Positions 43,590-52,136 of a stretch of 64,000 bases of DNA are shown here, in pieces; positions within the stretch are counted from its first letter, which is position 1, and every line of letters starts with the position of its first letter. Under the pieces are notes generated by a model that was not told the origin of the DNA, made no database searches, and saw nothing but the letters and a program-made list of their open reading frames with translations. The position numbers and the translations under genes are program-made. The DNA is from Bradyrhizobium sp. dw_78. GTDB lineage: Bacteria > Pseudomonadota > Alphaproteobacteria > Rhizobiales > Xanthobacteraceae. The stretch covers positions 1,054,001-1,118,000 of the forward strand of contig NZ_JAAVUS010000001.1 in the NCBI RefSeq assembly GCF_018449525.1. The letters run 5' to 3'.

Positions 43590-44501
43590 TTGACGCTCGT
43601 GAGGTCGCTTAACATTCGAGGCTGGGCGCTGTTCGGCGCCATGGCGCTTTCGATCGCACTGTACGGTGTTGCCGCGACACCAGGTCATTCCGCGCAAGCC
43701 GGCGTTGCGCCCGAGGAGCGAAAGCTGCCGATGCGTTTTAGCTGGGTCGCCTGCGAGCCCCATTGCCGCGGCTGGATCAGCGCGGTCGGCATCGTGACCC
43801 AGGACAGTCCCAAGGAGTTCGACGACTTCGCGCGTGGACGCCATCTTGCCGGCGCGACGCTGGTGCTGGATTCCAGCGGCGGTTCGGTCAACGATGCCAT
43901 CGCGCTTGGGCGGCGCTGGCGCGGTCTCGGCCTGTTGACGACGGTCGGAACCAGCGTTCTCGATCACACCGCCCAAGGCGAGCGTGGAAGCATCATGCCC
44001 GACGCCTATTGCGAGTCGATGTGCGTGTTCCTGCTGCTGTCGGGCAAGACGCGCTACGTGCCCGAGGGGGCGCATGTCAGGGTGCATCAGATCTGGATGG
44101 GCGACCGCGCCGACGACGCCAAGGCGGCGAGCTATTCCGCGCAGGATTTGATGATCGTCGAACGTGACGTCGGCCGGCTCGCCAAATACACTTTCGATAT
44201 GGGCGGAGCAGGCGATCTGCTGTCGCTGGCGCTCAGCGTGCCGCCGTGGGAAGATCTGCATGAATTGTCGCCGGAAGAATTGCGGCTGACCAATCTCGTC
44301 ACCACCGACGCGGTGGCCGAGGTGCTGCCGCCAGCCGAAGTCACGGCGCCCGTCGCCGAGCTTTCAGCCAAGCAGGTCCAGGATCGCTTCGCCGGCGGTG
44401 CGGCGCAGGCCGAGAGTGTTTCGTCTGCCGTGAAGTCAACCAAGACGGCGGAAGCGATCGTGCCGACCGGCGGCGTCGCGGCGGCGGGCCCGGCGAAGTA
44501 G
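43590..44501 (+). CDS. ClpP-like periplasmic serine-protease-fold protein
   Basis: A 303-aa protein with an N-terminal membrane/signal segment (LFGAMALSIALYGVAA). The crotonase/ClpP fold is visible in LVLDSSGGSVNDAIALGRRW (oxyanion Gly-Gly) and YCESMCVFLLLSGKTRYVPE, where the expected catalytic Ser lies in CESMC. HVRVHQIWMG provides the His. The start is a TTG with AAGGAA 6 bases upstream. A low-complexity Ala/Val tail ends the protein. Proteins of this kind are common in Bradyrhizobium; substrate unknown. Confidence 0.8.
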   Translation: MTLVRSLNIRGWALFGAMALSIALYGVAATPGHSAQAGVAPEERKLPMRFSWVACEPHCRGWISAVGIVTQDSPKEFDDFARGRHLAGATLVLDSSGGSVNDAIALGRRWRGLGLLTTVGTSVLDHTAQGERGSIMPDAYCESMCVFLLLSGKTRYVPEGAHVRVHQIWMGDRADDAKAASYSAQDLMIVERDVGRLAKYTFDMGGAGDLLSLALSVPPWEDLHELSPEELRLTNLVTTDAVAEVLPPAEVTAPVAELSAKQVQDRFAGGAAQAESVSSAVKSTKTAEAIVPTGGVAAAGPAK

Positions 44502-44527
44502 CGGCGGTCAGCCGTAGAATATGAACT

Positions 44528-44623
44528 CGTCATTCCGGGAGCTCGCCAGCGCGAGCAAACCCGGAATCCAGAGAGGATGCCGAGGGACACCGGGTTCGCG
44601 CGAACGCGCGCCCCGGAATGATG
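44528..44623. repeat. Dispersed repeat family C
   Basis: CGTCATTCCGGGAGCTCG ... AACCCGGAATCCAGAG ... ACCGGGTTCGCG ... GCGCCCCGGAATGATG. Outer arms TCATTCCGGG/CCCGGAATGA are complementary. It begins about 26 bases after the ClpP-like gene. Confidence 0.8.
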
Positions 44624-44646
44624 GCACCTTCTCAGCCGCCTTCTTT

Positions 44647-45144
44647 TTAGCCTTGGGCGGCGGCCGGCTGTTTCGCTTCGGCCTTGTCTGCGCCCTTATC
44701 CCCACCCTTATTCCCATTTTTGGCTTCGATCTGGCCGATCGCATCGACCACGGCATCGAAGGTCAGCATGGTCGAGGCGTGCCGCGCCTTGTAGTCGCGC
44801 ACCGGTTCCAGAAAGGCGATGTCGGCCCATTTGCCTTGCGGCGGCGCGCCGTTTTCCTTCAGCATCTTGCGAACGGTCTCGCGTAACTCGCGCAATTCGC
44901 TCGCGGTCGAGCCGACGACATGGCTTGCCATGATCGACGATGAAGCCTGGCCAAGTGCGCAGGCCTTCACGTCATGGGCGAAGTCGGTGACGACGGGCCC
45001 GTCCATCTTGAGGTCGATCTTGACGGTCGAGCCGCACAGTTTGGAATGGGCAGTGGCGCTGGCGTCGGGGGTGGCGAGCCGTCCCAGCCGCGGGATATTG
45101 CCGGCCAGCTCGATGATGCGTTTGTTATAGATGTCGTTCAGCAT
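44647..45144 (-). CDS. IscU/SufU-like iron-sulfur scaffold protein
   Basis: A 165-aa NifU_N-type protein, MLNDIYNKRIIELAGNIPRL. It has the first two scaffold cysteines in HSKLCGSTVK and DVKACALGQASSS, whereas the position of the third reads KARHASTMLTF with no Cys. Such two-cysteine variants are common in the thrS-folE block of Rhizobiales. The C-terminal ~25 residues are Lys/Ala-rich. Whether it holds a cluster, with His or another residue replacing Cys, or acts otherwise is open. The start fits the family. Confidence 0.88.
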   Translation of the reverse strand: MLNDIYNKRIIELAGNIPRLGRLATPDASATAHSKLCGSTVKIDLKMDGPVVTDFAHDVKACALGQASSSIMASHVVGSTASELRELRETVRKMLKENGAPPQGKWADIAFLEPVRDYKARHASTMLTFDAVVDAIGQIEAKNGNKGGDKGADKAEAKQPAAAQG

Positions 45145-45224
45145 GAGTTTGGGTCTCGAAGCCGCGGGGGATCTCGGAGCCGCGGGTCGCTGCCCCCCTG
45201 CGATCACCCTTGGCGGGCGCGGCC

Positions 45225-45406
45225 TGCCGTCCTATATAGGGACGGAAATGGCCAAAATACAGTCGGCCGTTTTCCGAAGTGGCCTGAGAGATGGAAACCA
45301 GCCGGTCCGCTGCGGTCTTGATATCTTGGTACTCAGGCGTCCGGCGGCAAGCCGCCCCGTCTGCCGGTGACACTCCGGTCCCAAAGGCCGGTCGAACGGA
45401 GTTGAC
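45225..45406 (+). promoter_or_regulatory. Structured leader of folE (candidate folE RNA motif)
   Basis: Several helices can be drawn: GCCTGAG (45282-45288) with CTCAGGC (45332-45338), the hairpin GGCGGCAAGCCGCC (45343-45356), and ACTCCG (45372-45377) with CGGAGT (45397-45402). The last pairs with the Shine-Dalgarno CGGAG in front of the folE ATG and would hide it. A conserved 'folE RNA' has been described upstream of folE in alphaproteobacteria, and this leader has the right position; a match to that motif was not tested. Confidence 0.5.
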
Positions 45407-46132
45407 ATGGACGCTTTGATTAAATCCATCCGCCCCAACAAGCTTTCGGATGGCAAATCTGCCGATCCGAGGACGCCGGAATCGAAAATTCCCGAAGGTC
45501 GTCCCGGGGAGCTCGACCCGTCCGAGTTCCTCGCCGCCGCCGTGCGTGCGGACCAGCCGCGGCCGTCGCGCGCGGAAGCCGAACAGGCCGTCCATACGTT
45601 GCTGAACTATATCGGCGAAAACCCCGGCCGCGAGGGCCTGCTCGACACGCCGCGCCGGGTGGTGGAGGCCTTCGACGAGCTTTATCAGGGCTATCATCAG
45701 TCGCCGGCCGAGGTTCTCAACCGCACCTTTGGCGAGACAGCGGGCTATGACGATTTCGTGCTGATCCGCGACATCGAATTCACCTCGCAATGCGAGCATC
45801 ACATGATGCCGTTCTATGGCAAGGCGCATATCGCCTATACGCCGGTGGAGCGGGTGGTGGGCTTGTCGAAGCTGGCGCGCCTGACCGACATCTTCGCGCG
45901 CCGCTTGCAGACCCAGGAACATCTCACCGCCCAGATCGCGGCGGCGATCGACGAGATCCTGAAGCCCCGCGGCGTTGCCGTGATGATCGAGGCGGAGCAT
46001 ACTTGCATGTCGGTGCGCGGCGTTGCCAAGCACGGGGCACTGACCTTCACCAGCCGCTTTACCGGCATGTTCCGCGACAATCCGGCGGAGCAGTCGCGTT
46101 TCCTGTCCATGGTGCGAGCGGCGCAGCGCTGA
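45407..46132 (+). CDS. folE: GTP cyclohydrolase I
   Basis: Converts GTP to dihydroneopterin triphosphate, the entry to folate and tetrahydropterin synthesis. It is 241 aa. The zinc ligands are Cys129 and His132 in [14 protein letters not shown] and Cys200 in [10 protein letters not shown]. The family's [17 protein letters not shown] segment and the [12 protein letters not shown] end are intact. The N-terminal ~45 residues are a variable extension. The Shine-Dalgarno lies 5 bases from the start and can be masked by the leader. hisI follows. Confidence 0.97.
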   Translation: MDALIKSIRPNKLSDGKSADPRTPESKIPEGRPGELDPSEFLAAAVRADQPRPSRAEAEQAVHTLLNYIGENPGREGLLDTPRRVVEAFDELYQGYHQSPAEVLNRTFGETAGYDDFVLIRDIEFTSQCEHHMMPFYGKAHIAYTPVERVVGLSKLARLTDIFARRLQTQEHLTAQIAAAIDEILKPRGVAVMIEAEHTCMSVRGVAKHGALTFTSRFTGMFRDNPAEQSRFLSMVRAAQR

Positions 46133-46168
46133 CCGGCCCCTCGCTTGACGCTACGAGAGGCCGTTGCC

Positions 46169-46597
46169 GTGTCCACATCGACCGATATCCATGACCTCGA
46201 AGAGGGGCTGGCGTTCCGGCCCCGTTTCGACGCCGCCGGGCTTGTGACCTGCGTCGCCACCGACGCCGCCAGCGGCGACGTGCTGATGGTCGCCCACATG
46301 AACGACGAAGCCCTGCGCAAGACCATCGAAAGCGGCGACGCCTGGTATTTCAGCCGCTCGCGCAACGCGCTGTGGCGTAAAGGCGAAACCTCCGGCCACA
46401 CCCAGCGCGTGGTCGAGATGCGGATGGATTGCGATCAGGACGCCGTCTGGATCCGCGTCGAGCAGACCGGTGCTGCCTGCCACACCGGCCGCCGCTCCTG
46501 TTTCTACCGTGCGGTCGCGGACGGCGAGGGCGGCGTGAAATTGTCGTTCGTCGATTCGAACCGGCTGTTCGATCCCAAGACGGTTTATCGCAAATAG
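46169..46597 (+). CDS. hisI: Phosphoribosyl-AMP cyclohydrolase
   Basis: Opens the purine ring of PR-AMP in the third step of histidine synthesis. The monofunctional 142-aa form shows the metal motifs MRMDCDQDAVWIRVEQTGAA and CHTGRRSCFYR, with WYFSRSRNALWRKGETSGHT before them. Start GTG 46169 preceded by GAGAGG at 8 bases; an in-frame TTG lies 8 codons upstream. It is 36 bases behind folE on the same strand. A family C repeat begins directly after its stop TAG. Confidence 0.96.
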   Translation: MSTSTDIHDLEEGLAFRPRFDAAGLVTCVATDAASGDVLMVAHMNDEALRKTIESGDAWYFSRSRNALWRKGETSGHTQRVVEMRMDCDQDAVWIRVEQTGAACHTGRRSCFYRAVADGEGGVKLSFVDSNRLFDPKTVYRK

Positions 46598-46600
46598 CAG

Positions 46601-46697
46601 TCGTCATTCCGGGACGACGCGTCGGCGCCAGACCCGGAATCTCGCGCCATAACCTCCGGATTCCTGGCTTGCGCCAACAGGCGCTTCCCGGAATGAT
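46601..46697. repeat. Dispersed repeat family C
   Basis: GTCATTCCGGGACGACGCG ... AGACCCGGAATCTCGCG ... CGCTTCCCGGAATGATC. The outer arms TCATTCCGGGA and TCCCGGAATGA are complementary. It follows the hisI stop by 3 bases. Confidence 0.85.
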
Positions 46698-46712
46698 CTG
46701 CGAGGAAGCCCA

Positions 46713-46728
46713 TTAACCTGCCATTAAC
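46713..46728. promoter_or_regulatory. CtrA-type box, perfect, upstream of lytic transglycosylase
   Basis: TTAA-CCTGCCA-TTAAC, an exact TTAA-N7-TTAAC, lies about 105-120 bases before the transglycosylase start codon. Confidence 0.65.
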
Positions 46729-46833
46729 CATAATCGCCGCAATGTGACGGTGGAGTGAGCGCCTTTTGGGAGAAGGGCGCCTCATATTCGCAAAACACAC
46801 ACGGGCGTTTCGCGGGGAGCGGGGCACCAACCG

Positions 46834-47835
46834 ATGACTGTTGTCGATACTTCAAACGCTGCGGCAATGGCTGCGGCCGATCCGTCGCGCACGCGGGTTG
46901 CCGGTGCGATCAAGCAGGCCGCCAACACCACCGGCACCAGCTTCCAATATCTGCTCACCACCGCGAAAATGGAATCCGACTTCAATCCGCAGGCGAGCGC
47001 TTCGACCTCGTCGGCGAGCGGATTGTTCCAATTCATCCAGCAGACCTGGCTCGGCACCGTGAAGGAAGCGGGTTCGCTGCTCGGCTACGGCAAATATGCC
47101 GACGCCATCAACAAATCCTCCTCCGGCGACTATTCGGTCAGCGACCCCTCCGCGCGAAACGAGATCATGAAGCTGCGCGACGATCCCGTCGCCAGTTCGG
47201 CGATGGCAGGCGTCCTGACGCAATCCAACAGTTTCAAGCTCACCGGCATGATCGGCCGCCGCCCGACCGATGCCGAACTTTATATGGCGCATTTCATGGG
47301 CGCCGGCGGCGCCGCGAAGCTGATATCGAGTGCGGAAGACGACCCGCAGGCTTCGGGCGCGCAATTGTTTCCGAACGCCGCCGCTGCAAACCGCTCGATC
47401 TTTTACGACAGCTCCGGGCGCGCGCGCACCGTCTCCGAAGTCTATTCGGTGCTGACGTCACGCTACGCCGCCGCCGCCAATTCGTCGACGACGCGCAGCG
47501 CGATGGCGGCGGTCGGCGATACGCCCGGCAGTACGGCAGTCGCCAGTGCGGCTCCGCCAGCGGCGGCGATCGACAACGCCGCCTATCTGTCGAGTTTTCC
47601 AAACGCCGCTGCGCCCGTCACGAGCGCATCGGCATCAACCAATGTTTCCTCGTCAGCGGGGATGAGTTTCCGTTCGCTGTTCCAGGTCGACGAACGGACC
47701 CAGCCGGTCTCGCCGACCATTCAGAAATTGTGGGGCGCCACGGCGTCGACCGACGATTCGTCCTCGGCATCCGATGTCGGCGCGCCGCAGCCGCTTGATC
47801 TCTTCAGCGATCGCAACGGCACGTTCAGCAGCTAA
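46834..47835 (+). CDS. Lytic transglycosylase domain protein
   Basis: A 333-aa protein with an N-terminal lysozyme-like SLT domain. The catalytic Glu47 lies in TTAKMESDFNP, followed by SASGLFQFIQQTWLGTVKEAG. The helical lysozyme subdomain ends near residue 170 (AELYMAHFMGAGGAAKL). The C-terminal half is a Ser/Ala-rich linker and a short conserved end (MSFRSLFQVDERTQPVSPTI). No signal peptide is visible, so export may depend on a flagellar or other secretion route. The CtrA-type box upstream fits a flagellum, pilus or division role. Confidence 0.88.
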   Translation: MTVVDTSNAAAMAAADPSRTRVAGAIKQAANTTGTSFQYLLTTAKMESDFNPQASASTSSASGLFQFIQQTWLGTVKEAGSLLGYGKYADAINKSSSGDYSVSDPSARNEIMKLRDDPVASSAMAGVLTQSNSFKLTGMIGRRPTDAELYMAHFMGAGGAAKLISSAEDDPQASGAQLFPNAAAANRSIFYDSSGRARTVSEVYSVLTSRYAAAANSSTTRSAMAAVGDTPGSTAVASAAPPAAAIDNAAYLSSFPNAAAPVTSASASTNVSSSAGMSFRSLFQVDERTQPVSPTIQKLWGATASTDDSSSASDVGAPQPLDLFSDRNGTFSS

Positions 47836-47849
47836 GCGGCCGCCTTCGC

Positions 47850-47922
47850 GATCGCCGGTTCGCATCAAGAAAACCCATCAAGACAAAGGACAAAGACACG
47901 GTTCTGATTCCATCGGAACCGT
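47850..47922. repeat. Dispersed repeat family A, degenerate copy
   Basis: GGTTCGCATCAAGAAAACCC, then AAAGACACGGTTCTGATT-CC-ATCGGAACCG. The core dyad is intact with one mismatch. It starts 15 bases behind the transglycosylase stop. Confidence 0.7.
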
Positions 47923-48043
47923 ACACGCAGCCGGCCGTTCAAGACCGCTTTATGACAGCTGCGTGTATTCAAAATATTGTACAACCTTGAATAGATAGCT
48001 AGGTTCGCGGCCAAGCTTGTGTCTGCTGCGGCAGGAGTTGGCC

Positions 48044-50113
48044 ATGTCCATGGATGTAAAAGTCTACGACAACGGCGATCATACATGCGTTGTGTGGTTG
48101 CCCGTTGACGGCAAGCCGATTCCGCAATGCCGGGGCTTCACGATCCACCGCCTGTTGAAAAACGACGCCAAGAGCACCGAAAACTATTTGCACGGTTTTG
48201 TCGGATTTTCCGACGACGACACGCTCGATGCCGCGGCGCCGTGGAAGTTCGCGCTCCAGCGCTACATGTGGTGGGACTACGGCGTGTCGCCCGGCGACGT
48301 CGTGCAGTATTCGGTGGTGCCGGTGGTGGGGCCGGACAAGGATCATCTGCAATTGTCGACGGCCGCGGCGAGCGCCTTGACGCCGCCGATGACGGTTTCT
48401 GGCCGCGCGACATCAAACGTGTCGGCCTACTTCAACAAGGGGATCGTGGCGGCGCAGTGGGTCTCGCGGGCGCTTGGGGCGCTCGGCAAGAATCCAAAGA
48501 TTGCCGACCTGATTGCCGATACCCGGCCTCCGCATGACGGGCTTCCGGGTAACGCGCTGAGAAACGAATTGAGCGGGCTTCTGCGTCTGCAGTTGCTCGC
48601 GATGCTCGACGAGGTGAAGAGCAATAATGGCGAGATCTACGCGGCTCTGTATGAACTCAACGATCCCGAATTGTTGGATCGCCTCAAGGCGCTCGGCCAG
48701 AAATGCCACCTGATACTGGCGAACGGCGCCTTCAGGCCGCCAGCCAATGACGAGAACAAGCAGGTTCGCGCGCAGCTGAAGGGTGTTGTCGACCTGCATA
48801 ACCGTCTGGTGACGGGCAGGCATTTTGCGCACAACAAATTCGTCGTCTGCTGCGATGCGAAAGGAAAGCCGCAGCGGGTCCTTTCCGGCAGCACCAACTG
48901 GACCATGACCGGGCTCTGCACGCAGGCCAATAACGGCATCATCGTCGACGATCCGGATCTGGCGGCGGATTTCCTCGCCGAATGGAATCTGTTGAAGGAT
49001 GCCGGAAATGCCTATCCGCCGAGCCTCGCTGCGGCCAACTCGAAAGCGAAAACGTTCCAGATCGATGGCGGCGCCATTACCCAATGGTTCGCGCCGACCA
49101 GGGTCGGGGAAGATCTCGATTATGCGCGCCAGCTGATCAACGCCGCGAAACAGGGCATCCTGTTCCTGTTCTTCAATCCGGGCGCGTTCGTCGCGCCGGG
49201 AAAGCCGGAAGAGAAATGGACGCTGCTGCAAAACATCCTGTTCCGGCATCATCAGGGCACCGCCAATTTCGACGACGGGCTTTATATCCGCGGCGTCGTG
49301 AACCAGGAGATCGCCAATCTCACCACGGAGTCGAAAGGCAAAGCCGGGCCATCGACGCACGCGGCGCTCGATCCGTCATCCGGCACCCCGGTCACGCTGT
49401 TCAAAGGCGGCAAGCAGCCGCCGCAGCACCTCGGCTACGAGTCGATGGTGCCCAAGAACATCAAGGACGTCTTTCACAACTGGGCCACGGAAATCCTGGG
49501 CGCCGGTGTTCACATTCACAGCAAGGTCATCGTGCTCGATCCTTTCGGCGACAAGCCGGTGGTGATGACCGGATCGCATAATCTCGGCTACAAGGCCTCG
49601 ACCGCCAATGACGACAACCTGATGATCATCGAAGGCAATGCGCCGCTTGCGGCGGCGTATGCGGTCAACATCATCGCGATCTACCAAGCCTATCGCTGGA
49701 ACGCCTATGTCGAGGCGCACCGGCAGGATCCGAAGGTCTGGCACGGCCTCGTGGACAATGACTCCTGGCAGGACAGCTTTCTTGCCGGCGAGGATCTGGC
49801 CGAAATCCGGTTTTGGCTTGGATTGCATCAGCCGGCTGCGGGCATGACAGTTGCGTCGTCCGTAGCTGGTGTGCCGGTACACACAACACCTGTTGCAGAC
49901 GATGGAGGGCCAGCGCCGGGGAAGACTTCGTCGGCGAAGAAAACGACGGGGGCGAGAAAGAAGGCGTCAGTCAAAAAGAAGCCGGTGAAGAAAGCCGCGG
50001 CGAGAAAGAAAGCGCCGGCCAAACGGAAGGCGCCTGCGAAAAAGAAGAAGGCTGCGACAAAAAACAAGCGCGCCGCGAAAGCGAAGAAGGCAAAGAAATC
50101 GAACAGGCGGTGA
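48044..50113 (+). CDS. Phospholipase D-like protein with histone H1-like tail
   Basis: A 689-aa protein with two HKD motifs of the PLD superfamily: HNKFVVCCD at residue 263 followed by SGSTNW, and HSKVIVLD at residue 492 followed by MTGSHNLG. Both have the complete H-x-K-x4-D pattern, so it is probably an active phosphodiesterase or nuclease. After about residue 630 the chain becomes a Lys/Ala repeat tail (KKAAARKKAPAKRKAPAKKK and similar) like histone H1 and AlgP proteins, suggesting DNA or RNA binding. AGGAG lies 7 bases before the start. It has no signal peptide. No partner gene is adjacent. Confidence 0.88.
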   Translation: MSMDVKVYDNGDHTCVVWLPVDGKPIPQCRGFTIHRLLKNDAKSTENYLHGFVGFSDDDTLDAAAPWKFALQRYMWWDYGVSPGDVVQYSVVPVVGPDKDHLQLSTAAASALTPPMTVSGRATSNVSAYFNKGIVAAQWVSRALGALGKNPKIADLIADTRPPHDGLPGNALRNELSGLLRLQLLAMLDEVKSNNGEIYAALYELNDPELLDRLKALGQKCHLILANGAFRPPANDENKQVRAQLKGVVDLHNRLVTGRHFAHNKFVVCCDAKGKPQRVLSGSTNWTMTGLCTQANNGIIVDDPDLAADFLAEWNLLKDAGNAYPPSLAAANSKAKTFQIDGGAITQWFAPTRVGEDLDYARQLINAAKQGILFLFFNPGAFVAPGKPEEKWTLLQNILFRHHQGTANFDDGLYIRGVVNQEIANLTTESKGKAGPSTHAALDPSSGTPVTLFKGGKQPPQHLGYESMVPKNIKDVFHNWATEILGAGVHIHSKVIVLDPFGDKPVVMTGSHNLGYKASTANDDNLMIIEGNAPLAAAYAVNIIAIYQAYRWNAYVEAHRQDPKVWHGLVDNDSWQDSFLAGEDLAEIRFWLGLHQPAAGMTVASSVAGVPVHTTPVADDGGPAPGKTSSAKKTTGARKKASVKKKPVKKAAARKKAPAKRKAPAKKKKAATKNKRAAKAKKAKKSNRR

Positions 50114-50301
50114 TGTCCGGCCATCCGGCATACAGGGCAGGCGAGCCTGTTCAAGCCGTTCGAAACGTCCTCGCACCCTTAATAAAACGTCAATAAAACC
50201 AGCCGGTTATGGTGAACGCTTTGTTAAGCGTCATGGTTTATTTTATCTGACGGTGGCGCCTGCATCACGGCGCTTTTGAAGTCGCGTAAGCCGGCAGGGG
50301 C

Positions 50302-51477
50302 ATGATCGTTCGGCAATTTATCAGCTGGGTAAGGACGGCTCCGGCAGGGGAGCGGTCCGAGGCTACACGGGCCTTGGCCCGGGCCTGGCTCATTTCGGAT
50401 TTGACCTCCGAGGATCGGGCCGCCGCCGAAGGCGCGCTGCTGATGCTGCTCGACGACACCTCGCCGCTGGTGCGTCAGGCGATGGCCGAAGTGTTCGCGC
50501 GCAGCATGGATGCGCCGGCGGCGATCGTCCGGGCGCTATCGACCGACCAGCCGTCGGTGGCGATTCCGGTCCTCGAACATTCGCCGCTGCTGATCGACGC
50601 CGATCTGGTGGACATCGTCGCGACCGGCGATAGCGCGATGCAATGCGCGATCGCGCGCCGCATCAATCTTCCGGCCTCGGTCGGTGCGGCGATTGCGGAA
50701 GTCGGCAGCGCCTCGGCGGCGCTTGAACTGATCGAAAACCCCCACGCTGAACTCGCGCCGTTTTCCTGGGACCGCATCGTCGAGCGTCACGGCCAACTCG
50801 CCGCGATCAGGGAAGCCATGCTGGTGCTGGAAGATCTACCCGCGGCGACGCGGGCAGCGCTGGTCGCCAAACTCTCGGACACGCTGGCGCAATTCGTCGT
50901 TGCCCGCAATTGGCTGAGCCCCGACCGGGCGGGCCGGATCGCAAGTGAAGCGCGCGACCGCTCGACGGTGAATATCGCGGCGTCTTCGCGCGGCGACGAC
51001 ATGCAGGGGCTGGTGCAGCATCTGCGCGTCACCGGCCAGCTTACCGCGGGATGGATCCTGCGGGCGCTGCTGTCCGGCAATCTCGAATTGTTCGATCACG
51101 CGCTCGCCGAACTGTCCGGCTTGCCGCCGGCCCGCGTCTCCGCGCTGCTCCACGACCGCAGTGGTGCCAGCCTGCAGGCGCTGCTGTCGCGCGCCGGCTT
51201 GCCGGAATCGACCTTCGCCGCGTTCCGCGTGGCGCTCGAAGCGAGCCATGAAATCGGTTTCGTCGACACCGTCGATGGGGCGGCAAGGTTGCGCCGCCAG
51301 ATGGTCGAACGCGTGCTGACGCATTGCGAGAGCGACGGGCAGGCGGCCGGGCCGTTATTGATCCTGTTGCGGCGCTTCGCCACGGAATCGGCGCGGGAAG
51401 AAGCGCGCATGTTCTGCGACGAACTGGTCGCGGACGACGCCATTGCGCCGATACCGTATGATTTGATCGCGGCTTGA
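50302..51477 (+). CDS. DUF2336 domain protein
   Basis: A 391-aa all-helical, HEAT-like protein of the DUF2336 family. Visible family sequence includes DDTSPLVRQAMAEVFARS, DQPSVAIPVLEHSPLLID and DIVATGDSAMQCAIARRINL. Several helical pairs follow through the C-terminus. DUF2336 proteins are known mainly from alphaproteobacteria, often near chemotaxis, motility or two-component genes, and their function is unknown. Here the Hpt/receiver pair is convergent with it. Confidence 0.88.
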   Translation: MIVRQFISWVRTAPAGERSEATRALARAWLISDLTSEDRAAAEGALLMLLDDTSPLVRQAMAEVFARSMDAPAAIVRALSTDQPSVAIPVLEHSPLLIDADLVDIVATGDSAMQCAIARRINLPASVGAAIAEVGSASAALELIENPHAELAPFSWDRIVERHGQLAAIREAMLVLEDLPAATRAALVAKLSDTLAQFVVARNWLSPDRAGRIASEARDRSTVNIAASSRGDDMQGLVQHLRVTGQLTAGWILRALLSGNLELFDHALAELSGLPPARVSALLHDRSGASLQALLSRAGLPESTFAAFRVALEASHEIGFVDTVDGAARLRRQMVERVLTHCESDGQAAGPLLILLRRFATESAREEARMFCDELVADDAIAPIPYDLIAA

Positions 51478-51536
51478 TTTCCACGCGCTCGTCGTCGTCG
51501 TTGCGAAAGCGAGAACGGCGAGAAACGCCGCCAGTC

Positions 51537-52115
51537 TCACTCCGTCGGCACGATGCTCGGGGCTAGGATCGCTTCGAGATGTTCGGGGCGGTCGCGGTTG
51601 GCGTGCGTGAGATATTCGTCCGTGATGCCGCGCAATCTCCGGCTCAACGCGTTGGAGGTTGCTACGGTGTCGAGCTTGGTGCGTTCGCGCACGATCGCCT
51701 CGATGGCGTTGATGTGATGGTTGATCAGCTCGGCCGGAACCTTGCCGAGATCGGGGGCATGCTCGATGATCCGGCACAGGCTTTCGGCGGCAATGCCGGC
51801 GGACGGGTAGCCGAACGTCGCGGCGTCGCCCTTGATATCGTGAGCCGCGCGAAACAGTTCCTCGCTGGTGGCCTTGGTAAAGCCCTCCTTGAGGGCCGCG
51901 GCGTGAGCGGCGGCGAGCCGGTCGGTTTCGACGATCATCCACGTCTTGAACTCGCCGGAGAGCCCGGCCAGGGCCTTTTCCGCGCGCGCGACCGGATCGT
52001 CGAGATCGGTCTCGGCCATGCGGCGCAGCACCTTGCGCAGGGGATTGGGCTGAGTGATCACGTGATGATCGGCGAAGGCCTTGATCTCGATCGGCGCGGG
52101 CTTGTTTTTGGCCAT
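51537..52115 (-). CDS. Hpt domain phosphotransfer protein
   Basis: A 192-aa helical protein whose Hpt motif is FRAAHDIKGDAATFGYPSAG, with the phospho-accepting His92. GAGGAAA lies 6-8 bases before the start. It is 21 bases downstream of a receiver-domain gene on the same strand, so the pair probably forms one phosphorelay unit. No histidine kinase is adjacent; the kinase must be encoded elsewhere. Confidence 0.9.
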   Translation of the reverse strand: MAKNKPAPIEIKAFADHHVITQPNPLRKVLRRMAETDLDDPVARAEKALAGLSGEFKTWMIVETDRLAAAHAAALKEGFTKATSEELFRAAHDIKGDAATFGYPSAGIAAESLCRIIEHAPDLGKVPAELINHHINAIEAIVRERTKLDTVATSNALSRRLRGITDEYLTHANRDRPEHLEAILAPSIVPTE

Positions 52116-52136
52116 CAGAATTTCCTCGGCGCTGCG

